Source: Bacteroidales bacterium
GTDB lineage: Bacteria; Bacteroidota; Bacteroidia; Bacteroidales; JAIPAH01
Length of the DNA: 39,983 nucleotides
Assembly: GCA_021740175.1 (NCBI GenBank)
Contig: JAIPAH010000012.1
Location: forward strand, 1-39,983
Reading direction: 5' to 3'
Shown here: positions 14,878-25,162 of the stretch, piece after piece
How positions within the stretch are numbered: the stretch's first letter is position 1
Layout: each line of letters opens with the position of its first letter
Position numbers and translations under genes: made by a program
The notes under the pieces: model-generated
Database searches by the model: none
The model's input: only the letters and a program-made list of their open reading frames with translations
Told to the model about the DNA's origin: nothing

Positions 14878-17596
14878 ATGAAACGCAAAACCCTGTTATT
14901 CCTGAGTCTATTAGTTTTTTCAAATTCTCTATTGGTTGGTTCTACCAATAATATTTCCAAACCCGCTTTTCAGTCGGCCACTGAACAAGACAGTGCCGAC
15001 AATATCCAAAATAAAAACGATACGCTTGAAAATGGTGATAATTTTCAAAGAAGAATTCCTTCCGAAACCGCTTTCTTCCATTCAGCTTTCCACCTCCGAT
15101 TTTAATCACGGCGCTCTGCTATCCCCTTTGGAAATGATTAGGGGAAAAGTCCCCGGCATGAGAATCAGTCGCCGCGATGGTTCTCCCGGCAGTTATTCCC
15201 GGCTTGATATCCGGGGAACTACTAATCTGAGTGGCTTAAGTACACCTTTATATGTCATTGATGGCGTCCCCATTGATCCGAAAAATTACACCGATACTCA
15301 CAATCCCCTGCTATTTCTGAATAGTGAAGACATCCGGCAAATCAGTGTTCTCAAAGATGTTGCTGCCACTACGCAATATGGCTCGCGGGGAGCAAACGGT
15401 GTTATTGTTATAAACACAAAGTCCCCCTCTGTCGATTCTTCTATCCATGTGCGTTATCAAGGTGAGCTGGGGCTGGGAACGAATCCCTCGACAATTCCGG
15501 TAATGGATGGCCCTGCCTACCGTGATCTTATACAGGAAAAGTATCCGGATAAAGAACAGGCGCTGAATGCCCTTGGTGATGCCAATACCGATTGGCAGGA
15601 TGCTATTTTCAGAAGAGGCTTTCACCACAATCATCATATTGGATTTTCAGGGAATATTGCTTCCATATCAATGCCATTCAGGGCTTCAATCGGGTACGAT
15701 AATAATGAGGGAACGCTTAAACACACTTCCCTTGAGCGTACCAGCGGCAGTGTAAGGCTGAGGCCTTCTTATCTCGATAATCATCTTCAGATGGATATCA
15801 ACTTAAAAGGTGTTAAAATGGATCGGCAGCGTGCAAACAGAGACTATACAAACACTGTAGAAGCGCTGCAAAATGCCTTGCTTTTTAATCCCACCCAGCC
15901 CATTCATACTTCAGGCGGGGAGTATTACAGCTATTCGGAGGGAGCTGAATCCGATTCTCCGACTCCTCAAAATCCACTGGCACAACTCGATAAAATCAAT
16001 AACACCTTGTCAGAAGATTACCTATTTACAAACCTGGGATTGCGATACCAAGTGCATTTTTTTCCGAAAATTTCGTTAAATCTCCATTACGGGGGTATGG
16101 ACTATGATCAAAGCGAAAAGGTCGGGATACCGCCCGAATTGTTCTCGCCGAGCAATGGAGTTGCGTATGATAGAGATAACTCGATTAACCTAACCGATCG
16201 GGTCTGGCGGGGTTCACTCAACTACTCCGAATATTTCAAAGAAATTCACTCCAGCATCGATCTGAAAGCCGGATATTCCAATCAGGAAAACAGAAGAGAA
16301 CAACACGACACCATCCGGCGCATTGATAATGGCAATAATGGGGAAATTGAAGGTGATAGAAAGTTCAGTTTTTTGGAGCATACTAGAACATCCTTGTTTG
16401 GAATGCTCGATTTTGATTATAAAAATCGCTATTTTTTGAGTTTAGCTTTTACTCGCGAGGGCAGTTCTATGTTTGCAGAGGATTACAAATACCAAAATTA
16501 TCCGGGTGCTTCTTTTGCCTGGCGCGCGGACCGGGAGCCATTTTTCAAAAACACGGATTTTTTCGATAAGTTGAAAGTGCGATTGGGTTACGGTAAGAGC
16601 GGTCGGATTAACCTTAACCAGCCATATGGTGGTGACGGATCCTTAAGTATAGATCTCAGGATGCCTGTAACAACTTCCTTAAATGCAGGAATAGAGTTCA
16701 GTATGGCAGAAAGCAGGGTTCATGGCACTATAGGCTGGTATAGCCGCGAAACCGGCGATATGTTAGTGAGGCTTCCGAGATTGCTTGGTAACGAAATTTT
16801 TTACAGGTGGGATAACAGCGGCCGTATTGCGAACAAGGGGTTCGAGTTTTCTCTCAATGGGTTACCGGTTAAAACAAAAGATATCCATTGGCATATGGGA
16901 ATCAACCTAACCACCAATAATACCACCATCGAATCGATCATAAATAGTAATAACGATTACAGCAAAGTTACCGGAGGAATTATAGGAGGAGTAAGACAAG
17001 ATGTGATGCTTCAAACAAATGACCATCCGGTTCGGATGTTTTATCTCTACGAGCAGGTTTATTCTTCCGATGGTACTCCTATTGAAGGATCATATGATGA
17101 CAACGATAATAACGGGATTATCGATGAAGATGACAAAAGTCTTTATAAAAATGCTTCACCGGACTTTACAATAGGCTTCTATACAGATTTTAAATACAGA
17201 AAATTTAGTCTGAGTCTCACAGGAAGGATCTGGAGTGGAAATTATTTATACAATAATGCCGCCTCAAACCATTCTGCCTATTCAAAACTTTACCATGAGA
17301 ATGGATATTTAAGAAACATCGCTACCGGATATACGCATTTCGATCAAAGACAACTGCTGTCGGATTATTATCTGGAAGATGCCTCATTCCTGAAACTTGA
17401 TAGAATTACCCTGGGCTATAATTTAAAGGGTATATACAATGAGAAATTGGATCTTAAGGTTTATGCTTCCATCCGGAACGTATTTACTATTACCAAGTAC
17501 AAAGGCCTTAACCCTGAAATTCCTTCCGGGATAGATTATCTGCGCTATCCGGTACCGAGAGTTTTCAGGCTGGGAGTTACTGCCGATTTCCTTTAA
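14878..17596 (+). CDS. SusC-like TonB-dependent outer-membrane receptor, interrupted by a +1 frameshift
   Basis: Signal peptide and linker (MKRKTLLFLSLLVFSNSLLV..., ATG 14878) are in one frame, which ends at a stop at 15103-15105. The plug and barrel are in the next frame: LEMIRGKVPGMRISRRDGSPGS, LDIRGTTNL, LYVIDGVPID and LKDVAATTQYGSRGANGVIVI are plug signatures, and the barrel runs to YPVPRVFRLGVTADFL. Removing one T from the TTTT run at 15042-15045 joins the frames into 905 codons plus a stop. The usual N-terminal carboxypeptidase-regulatory-like domain is absent, making it shorter than typical SusC (about 1000). No SusD partner follows, so it is an orphan. It would import oligosaccharides, peptides or siderophores. 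A read error, a decayed gene or phase switching are all possible. Confidence 0.7.
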
Positions 17597-17799
17597 GCGA
17601 AATTGGGCGGTTTTAGCGAGCTGACTATTAACCGGGAAGACGAAAAAAGGGGATTATTTATCAAAAACCTCAATTTATAAATTCCAGATTGTCCGGCGAG
17701 AAATAAGGTTGTAAAATGATATGATTTTTTGAGTGTATCCATGAACGGCTCATTCAACTGATTTATTGTCCTGGAAAATAAAAACAAACTCCAACCACA

Positions 17800-17828
17800 T
17801 TGTAAAAATCTTGAATCATTTAATTTTG
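17800..17828 (+). promoter_or_regulatory. Complete promoter (TTG-N18-TAATTTTG) of the T9SS cargo gene
   Basis: TTG at 17800-17802, 18 nt spacing, TAATTTTG at 17821-17828, a full match to the Bacteroidota pattern. The leader to the start at 17946 would be about 110 nt. The rest of the spacer 17597-17945 is AT-rich with nothing else recognised. Confidence 0.6.
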
Positions 17829-17945
17829 CCACTTATTTCAGCAAACGATTTAATTATTAATGATGTCAATAATATTGATAAACATCTTAATCACTTTTCT
17901 GTTAAAAATAAATACACAAATAGTTATATAAGTTAAATCATGATT

Positions 17946-20306
17946 ATGAGAAAATTAGTTTTTACATTAGGACTGCTGTTACTTTTAGGAAGTGTTTCAT
18001 TTGCCCAGGAAGGCCCTTCCTTCAAAGTAACCAAGGTAAAGAAAGCGGCATACTTTGATGTATCAGAGCCGCTAAGGGATAAAGAACCTATCAAACCTTC
18101 AGAGCGCGATCGAAGCTGGAAAGACGACATTATTCAAAACGAGTTTATTCCACCGCAGGAAAAAGATAATCGAGATATCGAAGACCCTGTTGTTCAAAAG
18201 GACAAAGGGTCAAGGGAGATGAGAGGCCCTATCAATAATTTTGAAGGTACCGGAAATCTGAATGGTGTATATCCCCCGGATACCGAAGGGGATGTTGGCG
18301 AGGATTATTATTTTCAGATGATAAACCTGTCATTTACGATTTACGATAAGGAAGGGAATACCGTTTATGGTCCGGCGGACAATTCAACTTTGTGGGATGG
18401 TTTTATCGGCCCGTGGACAGGATCCAATGATGGTGATCCCATTGTAGTGTATGATGAAGAGGCCGAGCGCTGGGTGGCTAGCCAGTTTGCAGTGGAAACT
18501 TCCAACGGTCAGTATTACGAACTTGTAGCCGTCTCTCAAACTTCCGACCCCACAGGCGAATATTACCGTTATGCTTTTGAATATGATAACTTTAATGATT
18601 ATCCTAAATTAGGAGTATGGCCGGATGCTTATGTGGCTACCTATAATATGTTTATAGGTAATTCTTTTCAAGGAGCAGGTGTGGCGGCTTTTGACCGGGA
18701 GGCTATGCTTGCCGGCGAAGAGGACGCTGAACAACAGTTTTTCCAACTGAGCGGTGAATACTACGGGGTGCTCCCGGCAGATTTTGACGGCCCTGCACCA
18801 CCTGATTCTATTCCTCATTACGTGGTACATAACAGTAATGACCCTCGCGAAATTCAGATATTTGAATTTACCATTGATTGGGAAGAACCAACCAATTCAG
18901 ATATAACCCTTGAACACAGCCTTGAGCCTGAAAGTTACACCACGGCTTCAACGAATGTTCCTCAACCAAATACAAGTACAGCTTTGGATGATTTTATAGG
19001 TCAGATGATGTATCCTTTGAAATTCAGGAAGTTTGATGATCATCTTTCCATGGTTATGAACCATGCAGTTGTGACTAGTTTCCAGGCAGAACACGGCATT
19101 CGTTGGTATGAAGTGCGTAATACGGACGGTGAATGGAATATCCATCAGCAATCTACGTATGCGCCTGATGACGGTTTGCATCGTTGGCTGGGGAGTATTG
19201 CGATGAATGGTAACGGGGATATAGCTCTTGGCTTTTCAGTGTCGGGTGAAGAAGAGGTCTATCCTTCTGTCCGTTATGTGGCCCGCACTTCTGGTGGCAC
19301 ACTGGGAGAAATGAATACGGAGGAAATTGAAGTAGTAGCAGGTACGTCTTCCCAAACAGGCATAGAGCGTTGGGGGGATTATGCAGCCATGAGTGTCGAT
19401 CCTTCGGACGATTCAACTTTCTGGTTTACTTCAGAATACATTACGGGTCCATGGAAAACCCGTATCGTGTCTTTCGATTTAGAAGAACCCCAAGAACCTG
19501 TTGTTTATGCTGGTCCCGATACCACTATCTGCGAGGATAATTCGTATAATACCGAAGCGGCAAGCTCGCAATATACGAGTGACCATCTTTGGGAAACTTC
19601 CGGCGACGGGGATTTTCTGCCGAATAATGAAGAATTGGTAGTCAATTACCTGAGAGGTAGTCAGGATATTGAGAATGGTGGTGCTGAATTGTCTTTAACG
19701 GGATATGGCTATGATGAAGGTCAGCAGGACCAGGATACAATGTATCTTACCATTGTTAGCAACCCGCAAGTGGAAACCGGCAATGATACAACAATTTGTA
19801 ATACATCTACTTATTCAACAGATCCTGAGGTGAATAGTGCCTTGATGGTACAATGGGCTACCAGTGGAGACGGTGAATTTGAGAATCCGACACAACAGAA
19901 TACCGTTTATTATCCGGGAAGTGGAGACCTTGATAACGGAGAAGTAACACTTACGCTCTCTGCTACGCCTCAATCACCATGTACCGAGAGTGCTTCGGAT
20001 GATGTAACGATTACTTTTGATGTTTGTACGGATGTTGAAAGCATTTCGGCGCAAAGTGATGCTCTTACTATTAATCCGAATCCCAATCAAGGCAAATTTA
20101 CTATGGTTCTGGATTCGAAACTTTCAGGAAAAGCAAAGATTACTGTAAGAAACACATCCGGCAATGAGGTCTTCAGAAAAACCTTGTCCAAACAGGTAAA
20201 TAAACTCCGTGAAAACATTGACCTCTCCAATCTTCCTGATGGAGTTTACTTTTTAAGATTGCAACTGAAAAACAAAGCTTTTGCTGATAAAATCATTATC
20301 AGGTAG
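17946..20306 (+). CDS. Large secreted protein with T9SS type A sorting domain
   Basis: About 786 residues. Signal peptide MRKLVFTLGLLLLLGSVSFAQ (an in-frame ATG at 17940 is equally possible). Residues ~90-500 form a beta-rich domain with GNLNGVYPPDTEGDVGEDYY and many Asp/Glu/Tyr/Trp residues, suggestive of a propeller or sandwich; no catalytic motif is recognised. Residues ~510-695 carry two repeats of a Bacteroidota PKD-like unit (AGPDTTICED...WETSGDGDF, then TGNDTTICNT...WATSGDGEF). The last ~80 residues (INPNPNQGKFTMVL ... LPDGVYFLRLQ ... KIIIR) are a type A T9SS C-terminal domain, which directs export across the outer membrane and surface attachment. Followed by a strong terminator. Confidence 0.8.
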   Translation: MRKLVFTLGLLLLLGSVSFAQEGPSFKVTKVKKAAYFDVSEPLRDKEPIKPSERDRSWKDDIIQNEFIPPQEKDNRDIEDPVVQKDKGSREMRGPINNFEGTGNLNGVYPPDTEGDVGEDYYFQMINLSFTIYDKEGNTVYGPADNSTLWDGFIGPWTGSNDGDPIVVYDEEAERWVASQFAVETSNGQYYELVAVSQTSDPTGEYYRYAFEYDNFNDYPKLGVWPDAYVATYNMFIGNSFQGAGVAAFDREAMLAGEEDAEQQFFQLSGEYYGVLPADFDGPAPPDSIPHYVVHNSNDPREIQIFEFTIDWEEPTNSDITLEHSLEPESYTTASTNVPQPNTSTALDDFIGQMMYPLKFRKFDDHLSMVMNHAVVTSFQAEHGIRWYEVRNTDGEWNIHQQSTYAPDDGLHRWLGSIAMNGNGDIALGFSVSGEEEVYPSVRYVARTSGGTLGEMNTEEIEVVAGTSSQTGIERWGDYAAMSVDPSDDSTFWFTSEYITGPWKTRIVSFDLEEPQEPVVYAGPDTTICEDNSYNTEAASSQYTSDHLWETSGDGDFLPNNEELVVNYLRGSQDIENGGAELSLTGYGYDEGQQDQDTMYLTIVSNPQVETGNDTTICNTSTYSTDPEVNSALMVQWATSGDGEFENPTQQNTVYYPGSGDLDNGEVTLTLSATPQSPCTESASDDVTITFDVCTDVESISAQSDALTINPNPNQGKFTMVLDSKLSGKAKITVRNTSGNEVFRKTLSKQVNKLRENIDLSNLPDGVYFLRLQLKNKAFADKIIIR

Positions 20307-20337
20307 AGCGTTTGTATAACATATATTTTGTTTCAAT

Positions 20338-20368
20338 AAAAAAAGACCGGAATCTCCGGTCTTTTTTT
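20338..20368 (+). terminator. Strong intrinsic terminator after the T9SS cargo gene
   Basis: AAAAAAAGACCGGA (20338-20351) pairs perfectly with TCCGGTCTTTTTTT (20355-20368) around a 3-nt loop, with a T-run on the 3' side. It works in both directions in principle and separates the cargo gene from the rnf operon. The rest of the 328-nt spacer holds an 8-bp inverted repeat ATTGTAAT/ATTACAAT (20424-20431, 20452-20459) and the rnf promoter. Confidence 0.85.
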
Positions 20369-20568
20369 TATGAAATCCATTCTAAATTACTGATACTTAC
20401 CTAATTTATACGGATTCCAAATTATTGTAATGATTGTCTGATTCTCTGAATATTACAATGATTAAATTAATATTCTTTTTACAGACAAACACGTATCTGT
20501 TTCTTTGCCAGTTATATGTGGTGGTTTATATACGTTAGTCCTTCGTTTACAACTTTATTTTTAGTTTT

Positions 20569-20576
20569 TACATTTG
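20569..20576 (+). promoter_or_regulatory. -7 promoter box of the rnf operon
   Basis: TACATTTG, a perfect TAnnTTTG match, about 58 nt upstream of the GTG start of rnfB. The -33 region has GTTTAC rather than TTG. Confidence 0.5.
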
Positions 20577-20634
20577 TCCAGCAATTATTTAAAGAATTCC
20601 ATGTAAATGGTAGAAACAAAAAAAGTATAATATC

Positions 20635-21549
20635 GTGGATGAAGTAGTAATATATGCGGTCGTTTCAATGGCGGGCTTGGGAACAGCAGCCGCTGTTATC
20701 CTTTATTTCATTGCCCAAAAATTTAAAGTCATTGAGGATCCTCGCATTGACGAGGTGGAAGAAGCTCTTCCCGCTGCTAATTGCGGGGCATGTGGTTTAG
20801 CAGGATGCCGTGCATTTGCTGAAGCTATTGTAAAGAATGAATCGCTTGAGGATATGAATTGCCCTGTAGGTGGCAATGAGGTGATGGAAGAAGTGGCCGG
20901 GATTATGGGCCTGGAAGCTGAGCAAAAAGACCCTCTTGTAGCGGTAGTGCGTTGCAATGGCTCAAAAACCAATGCACCACAAAAAGTCATTTACGACGGG
21001 CCCAACACATGCCAGTTTGCTCATGCTTTATCAGCCGGTGAAAGCGGATGCCCTAACGGTTGTCTTGGTTGCGGGGATTGTGAGGAATCATGTGATTTCG
21101 ATGCGATACATATGAATCCCAAAACAGACCTCCCGGAAGTCGTTGAAGAAAATTGTACGGCATGTAATGCCTGCGTGGAAGCTTGTCCGCGCGATATCAT
21201 AGAACTACGACCTCAGGGCAAGAAAGGCAAACGAACTTATATTTCTTGTGTTAATACGGAAAAAGGCGGACCGGCCAAGAAACATTGTTCCGTGGCTTGT
21301 ATTGGTTGTGGCAAATGTGTGACAGCTTGTCCTTTTGATGCCATTACCATGGAAAATAACCTGGCCTATATCGACCCGCATAAGTGCAAGAATTGCAGAT
21401 TGTGTGTTCCGATTTGTCCTACAAATGCTATCCTTGAAGACAACCACCCGGAAATGAGTGAAAAAATCGTTGAAAAGGCGAAAGAGAATCTTAAGAAGCA
21501 AACAGAGAAAAAGAAAAAGGCTGCAAAAGAAAAAGATAATGAAGGTTAA
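20635..21549 (+). CDS. rnfB: Rnf complex electron-entry subunit B (ferredoxin-interacting)
   Basis: A 304-residue subunit that accepts electrons from reduced ferredoxin. One N-terminal membrane helix (residues 5-26) is followed by the [4Fe-4S] motif with Cys50, 53, 58 and 76. Then come two ferredoxin-like modules with four CxxCxxC-type motifs (CLGCGDCEESC, CTACNACVEAC, CIGCGKCVTAC, CKNCRLCVPIC). The tail is lysine-rich. The start is GTG 20635: no in-frame ATG lies near, and the N-terminus fits the family. It is first of the complete operon rnfBCDGEA, the usual Bacteroidota order, with 13 nt to rnfC. The complex couples ferredoxin oxidation by NAD+ to Na+ or H+ pumping, or runs in reverse. Confidence 0.95.
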   Translation: MDEVVIYAVVSMAGLGTAAAVILYFIAQKFKVIEDPRIDEVEEALPAANCGACGLAGCRAFAEAIVKNESLEDMNCPVGGNEVMEEVAGIMGLEAEQKDPLVAVVRCNGSKTNAPQKVIYDGPNTCQFAHALSAGESGCPNGCLGCGDCEESCDFDAIHMNPKTDLPEVVEENCTACNACVEACPRDIIELRPQGKKGKRTYISCVNTEKGGPAKKHCSVACIGCGKCVTACPFDAITMENNLAYIDPHKCKNCRLCVPICPTNAILEDNHPEMSEKIVEKAKENLKKQTEKKKKAAKEKDNEG

Positions 21550-21562
21550 TCAGGTATAAAAA

Positions 21563-22909
21563 ATGGATACCATGAAAACATTGAAAACTTTTAAGTTGGG
21601 GGGGATTCATCCCCAAGAATATAAAATAGCAGCGGATCAACCTATTGAAGTACTTCCTATTCCAAAAACAGTTGATATTCCGGTAGCTCAGAACCTGGGA
21701 GCACCTTCCAAAGTTGTGGTAAAAAAAGGAGACCAGGTAAAAACAGGACAATTGATTGCTAAAGGCGAAGCTTTTATCTCAGCCAATGTGCACGCCTCGG
21801 TATCAGGAAAAGTAAAAAAAGTGGATGATGTACTGGATGCAAGTGGATATAAACGTCCTGCGGTAACCATACAGGCAGAGGGTGATGAATGGGAAGAAGA
21901 TATCGATACAAGCGGGGAGATAAAAAAGGAGATAACTGCTTCACAGCAAGAAATTGTTGATAAAATTCAGGAAAAAGGTATTGTAGGCTTGGGAGGCGCT
22001 ACTTTCCCTTCTCATGTCAAGCTGAAAGTCCCCGAAGGAAAAACGGCCGAATACCTGATTATCAATGGTGTGGAATGCGAGCCCTTCCTGACTTCCGATC
22101 ATCGGCTGATGGTTGAAAAAGGGGAGGAGCTTATGGTTGGCATTGAAATCCTGAAAAAAGGCCTGGGTGTCGAAAAAGTTCTTATAGGAATAGAAAATAA
22201 CAAACCGGATGCGATAAAACATCTTTCGGAAATAGCGGCACAGTACAACAATATAGAAGTTCATGCTTTAAAGGTTAAGTACCCTCAGGGTGGAGAAAAA
22301 CAGCTCATTAAAGCGCTTTTGGGCCGCGAAGTACCTTCAGGAAAACTGCCTATAGAAGTGGGATGTGTTGTCAACAATGTAGGCACAGCCTATGCCGTTT
22401 ATGAGGCCGTCCAAAAGAATAAACCCCTTATCGAAAGGGTCGTTACCGTGACCGGTAAAAAGTTGGAGAAGCCTTCTAATCTGCAGGTACGTATTGGGAC
22501 ACCGGTAAAAGATTTAATCGATAAAGCGGGCGGATTACCCGGAGATACCGGCAAAGTGGTTAACGGGGGCCCGATGATGGGTAAGGCGCTCACTTCGCTC
22601 GAAGCCCCGATAGTAAAAGGAACTTCCGGTGTTATTGTATTTCCGGAAGAGGAAGCTAACCGTCCACCCCTAAAAAGTTGTATACGGTGTGGAAAGTGTG
22701 TTGCCGCCTGTCCTATGGGATTGGAGCCCTTATACCTGGCTCAGTTATCCGAAAAAGAGCTGTGGGAAAGGGCAGAAGAAAATCTTATCATGGACTGCAT
22801 CGAATGTGGTTCATGTCACTATACATGCCCCTCAGGCCGGCCCTTGTTGGATTATATCAGGGTAGGAAAAACGAATGTAGGTCAAATGATTAAAAACCGT
22901 GGAAATTAA
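21563..22909 (+). CDS. rnfC: Rnf complex subunit C (NAD(H)-binding)
   Basis: A 448-residue membrane-associated subunit that carries the FMN/NAD+ site. It begins LKTFKLGGIHP, typical of RnfC. A barrel-sandwich/biotinyl-like segment lies at ~45-105 (VKKGDQVKTGQLIAKGEAFISANVHASVSG), and the Rossmann-like GLGGATFPSHVK at 142-153 binds the dinucleotide/flavin. Two [4Fe-4S] motifs are at Cys373/376/379/383 and Cys412/415/418/422. This is the short form without the long C-terminal extension of E. coli RsxC. Two in-frame ATGs (21563, 21572) are possible. The next gene starts 10 nt after the stop. Confidence 0.95.
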   Translation: MDTMKTLKTFKLGGIHPQEYKIAADQPIEVLPIPKTVDIPVAQNLGAPSKVVVKKGDQVKTGQLIAKGEAFISANVHASVSGKVKKVDDVLDASGYKRPAVTIQAEGDEWEEDIDTSGEIKKEITASQQEIVDKIQEKGIVGLGGATFPSHVKLKVPEGKTAEYLIINGVECEPFLTSDHRLMVEKGEELMVGIEILKKGLGVEKVLIGIENNKPDAIKHLSEIAAQYNNIEVHALKVKYPQGGEKQLIKALLGREVPSGKLPIEVGCVVNNVGTAYAVYEAVQKNKPLIERVVTVTGKKLEKPSNLQVRIGTPVKDLIDKAGGLPGDTGKVVNGGPMMGKALTSLEAPIVKGTSGVIVFPEEEANRPPLKSCIRCGKCVAACPMGLEPLYLAQLSEKELWERAEENLIMDCIECGSCHYTCPSGRPLLDYIRVGKTNVGQMIKNRGN

Positions 22910-22918
22910 CAGCATAAT

Positions 22919-23929
22919 ATGGATAAATTAGTTATTTCTGGTTCACCACATGTTCATCAGAACACGTCGATCCCTAAACTCATGTACATGGTAGTTATCG
23001 CTATGATCCCCGCCATGTTGGTTTCGTTCTATATGTTCGGATTGGGCGCCCTTCGGGTGTTTCTTATATCAGTTTTGTCCTGCTATCTTTTTGAATATCT
23101 TATTCAGCGCTACCTCATAAGGGGGCCGATAACTATAAATGATGGTTCCGCCCTTATTACCGGGATTTTATTGGCCTTTAATGTACCTTCCAGCGTTCCG
23201 TGGTGGATGATGGTTGTAGGGGCGCTGGTCGCCATTGGAATGGGTAAGATGTCTTTCGGCGGATTAGGTAAAAACCCGTTTAATCCAGCCCTGGTAGGCC
23301 GGGTGTTCATGTTGATTTCATTCCCGGTAGAAATGACACGTTGGCCCAAACCCATTGTATCGCGGGAATATTTCTCCTTTGCCGGCATGGATGATAAGAT
23401 ACTTGATACGGTAACAGGCCCCACACCATTGGGTAAATTGCAGGAAGAAGGTGTGGAAGGTATCTCTGAATCGTCCGGATATGCTGATATGGTGCTTGGT
23501 CAAATGGGTGGCTCTATGGGTGAAATTTCAGCGATAGCCTTGGTCATCGGAGGGCTATATTTGCTTTATCGTAGAGTGATCACATGGCATATTCCGGTAG
23601 CCTATCTCGGTTCTTCTTTCGCCCTGGCGGCAATACTGTGGTTTGCCGATCCCACTCAGTATGCCGATCCCTTCTTCCACTTGGTTACGGGTGGCTTGAT
23701 ACTGGGCGTTTTCTACATGGCTACCGATTATGTATCCTCGCCGATATCGGCTAAAGGACAAATTATCTTTGGTGTGGGAGCAGGGGTTCTGACAATTATA
23801 ATACGTGTTTTCGGCTCCTATCCCGAAGGGGTCTCTTTTGCCATTCTGCTTATGAATGCAGCAACCCCGTTAATTAATAACCGGTTTAAGCCCAAACGAT
23901 TCGGGCATAAACCGGCAAAGGCAGCTTAA
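22919..23929 (+). CDS. rnfD: Rnf complex membrane subunit D (covalent FMN)
   Basis: A 336-residue polytopic subunit with about nine to ten helices, homologous to NqrB. Conserved GKMSFGGLGKNPFNPALVGRVF (residues 109-130) is intact. The covalent-flavin site corresponds to TVTGPTPLGKL, with Thr169 as the expected FMN-phosphoester residue; here the motif is TGPT rather than the common SGAT. GSYPEGVSFAILLMNAATPLINN near the end is also family-typical. It transfers electrons within the membrane between RnfC/E/A and RnfG and is thought to form part of the ion path. Located between rnfC (10 nt) and rnfG (43 nt). Confidence 0.95.
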   Translation: MDKLVISGSPHVHQNTSIPKLMYMVVIAMIPAMLVSFYMFGLGALRVFLISVLSCYLFEYLIQRYLIRGPITINDGSALITGILLAFNVPSSVPWWMMVVGALVAIGMGKMSFGGLGKNPFNPALVGRVFMLISFPVEMTRWPKPIVSREYFSFAGMDDKILDTVTGPTPLGKLQEEGVEGISESSGYADMVLGQMGGSMGEISAIALVIGGLYLLYRRVITWHIPVAYLGSSFALAAILWFADPTQYADPFFHLVTGGLILGVFYMATDYVSSPISAKGQIIFGVGAGVLTIIIRVFGSYPEGVSFAILLMNAATPLINNRFKPKRFGHKPAKAA

Positions 23930-23972
23930 TATTTGAAAAAAACAGGTATAAAAAACTATAAATCGAACATCG

Positions 23973-24560
23973 ATGAGTAAACAGAAAAAACCTGAATCAA
24001 CTTTTCCTAACATGGTTATAGCTCTATTGCTGGTGACCATGATTGCCGGACTCGCCCTGGGAGGCGTGTACGTAGTGACCAAAGAGCCTATTGCAGCGGC
24101 TAAAAGAGCTAAATTGGAAAATGCCCTGGGGAAGGTTTTACCCGAATTTGATACGCTTAAGAATAAAAAAGTTCCGGCCGTTAACGGGAACGATTCACTG
24201 GCGTTCTATACAGGTTACCGAAACGGTAGTGAAGTTGGAACCGCCGTTAAAACATATACAGAAAAGGGTTACGATGGCCGCTTTGATATAATGGTGGGCT
24301 TTACCCCCGACAATCGCATAGAAAATACGGCTGTGTTGAATCATACTGAAACGCCCGGATTGGGTGATAAAATCGAGAAAAGCAAATCGGACTGGAGCAA
24401 GCAATTTAACGGGAAAAACCCGGAGCAATTTCAGCTGAAAGTTAAAAAGGATGGGGGCGATGTGGATGCCATTACCGCAGCCACTATCAGTTCAAGGGCT
24501 TTCTGCGATGCAACAAAACGTGCTTATGAAACTTACGAAAAAGAAGGAGGAGTGAAATAA
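23973..24560 (+). CDS. rnfG: Rnf complex subunit G (periplasmic flavin carrier)
   Basis: A 195-residue subunit with one N-terminal membrane helix (residues 12-36) and a periplasmic FMN-binding domain. The flavinylation motif [12 protein letters not shown] places the modified threonine at Thr171. [10 protein letters not shown] at 126-135 is the second family signature. A flavin transferase (ApbE) must attach the FMN, and no apbE gene is in this window. The stop codon overlaps the start of rnfE (TAATG), implying translational coupling. Confidence 0.95.
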   Translation: MSKQKKPESTFPNMVIALLLVTMIAGLALGGVYVVTKEPIAAAKRAKLENALGKVLPEFDTLKNKKVPAVNGNDSLAFYTGYRNGSEVGTAVKTYTEKGYDGRFDIMVGFTPDNRIENTAVLNHTETPGLGDKIEKSKSDWSKQFNGKNPEQFQLKVKKDGGDVDAITAATISSRAFCDATKRAYETYEKEGGVK

Positions 24561-25144
24561 TGAATCAATGGCAAAATTTTACCAAAGGATTTATCAAGGA
24601 TAACCCGGTTTTCGTTCTAATGCTGGGCTTATGTCCTGTACTCGGTGTAACTACTTCGGCCATAAACGGTTTGGGTATGGGACTGGCTACCACTTTTGTA
24701 TTGTTGATGTCCAATACCGTGGTTACGCTGATCAAAAGTTTAATTCCTGTGAAGGTAAGGATTCCATCCTTTATTGTGATCATAGCTTCATTCGTAACAA
24801 TTGTTGAATTAGTGATGCAAGCCTTTTTACCCACCCTTTTCGAGCAATTGGGCTTGTTTATTCCACTTATTGTGGTCAATTGCCTTGTTTTAGGACGCGC
24901 TGAAGCGTTTGCCTCTAAAAACGATTTTATCTCTTCGGTTATTGACGGACTGGGTATGGGACTCGGTTTTACCTTTGCCCTCACGCTTTTAGGTGCCGTG
25001 AGAGAAATACTGGGTAGCGGAGCTATTTTTGGATGGGAATTTGTTACAGGTGACGGCATGCTGGTATTTGTCCTGGCCCCCGGAGCTTTTATTGGCCTGG
25101 GTTACCTGATTGCCATCATGAATAAATTCAATAAAGCATCATAA
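24560..25144 (+). CDS. rnfE: Rnf complex membrane subunit E
   Basis: A 194-residue subunit with six hydrophobic helices, paralogous to RnfA. Conserved GLCPVLGVT with Cys25 and [16 protein letters not shown] with Cys108 are present; in related Rnf/Nqr structures these cysteines and their RnfA counterparts hold a [2Fe-2S] centre in the middle of the membrane. [26 protein letters not shown] is also family-typical. The start overlaps the rnfG stop by one base. It precedes rnfA by 18 nt. Confidence 0.95.
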   Translation: MNQWQNFTKGFIKDNPVFVLMLGLCPVLGVTTSAINGLGMGLATTFVLLMSNTVVTLIKSLIPVKVRIPSFIVIIASFVTIVELVMQAFLPTLFEQLGLFIPLIVVNCLVLGRAEAFASKNDFISSVIDGLGMGLGFTFALTLLGAVREILGSGAIFGWEFVTGDGMLVFVLAPGAFIGLGYLIAIMNKFNKAS

Positions 25145-25162
25145 ATTAAAAACCCTGGAACC

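Noticed and set aside
14936-15040. The receptor frame can be extended upstream to an ATG at 14936 and read as an intact 886-residue gene.
   Set aside because: The residues before about 15045 in that frame (PIIFPNPLFSRPLNKT...) are not a signal peptide and have no receptor resemblance, while the other frame encodes a clear signal peptide. A frameshift explains it better.
20424-20459. ATTGTAAT/ATTACAAT inverted repeat upstream of rnfB as a specific operator.
   Set aside because: Only 8 AT-rich base pairs with a 20-nt gap and ~110 nt before the promoter box; expected often by chance in such sequence. Recorded only within the terminator entry.
24565-25059. A 164-codon frame antisense to rnfE.
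   Set aside because: It is a shadow of a conserved membrane gene: the composition (Pro/Ser/Lys-rich) mirrors hydrophobic codons on the other strand.
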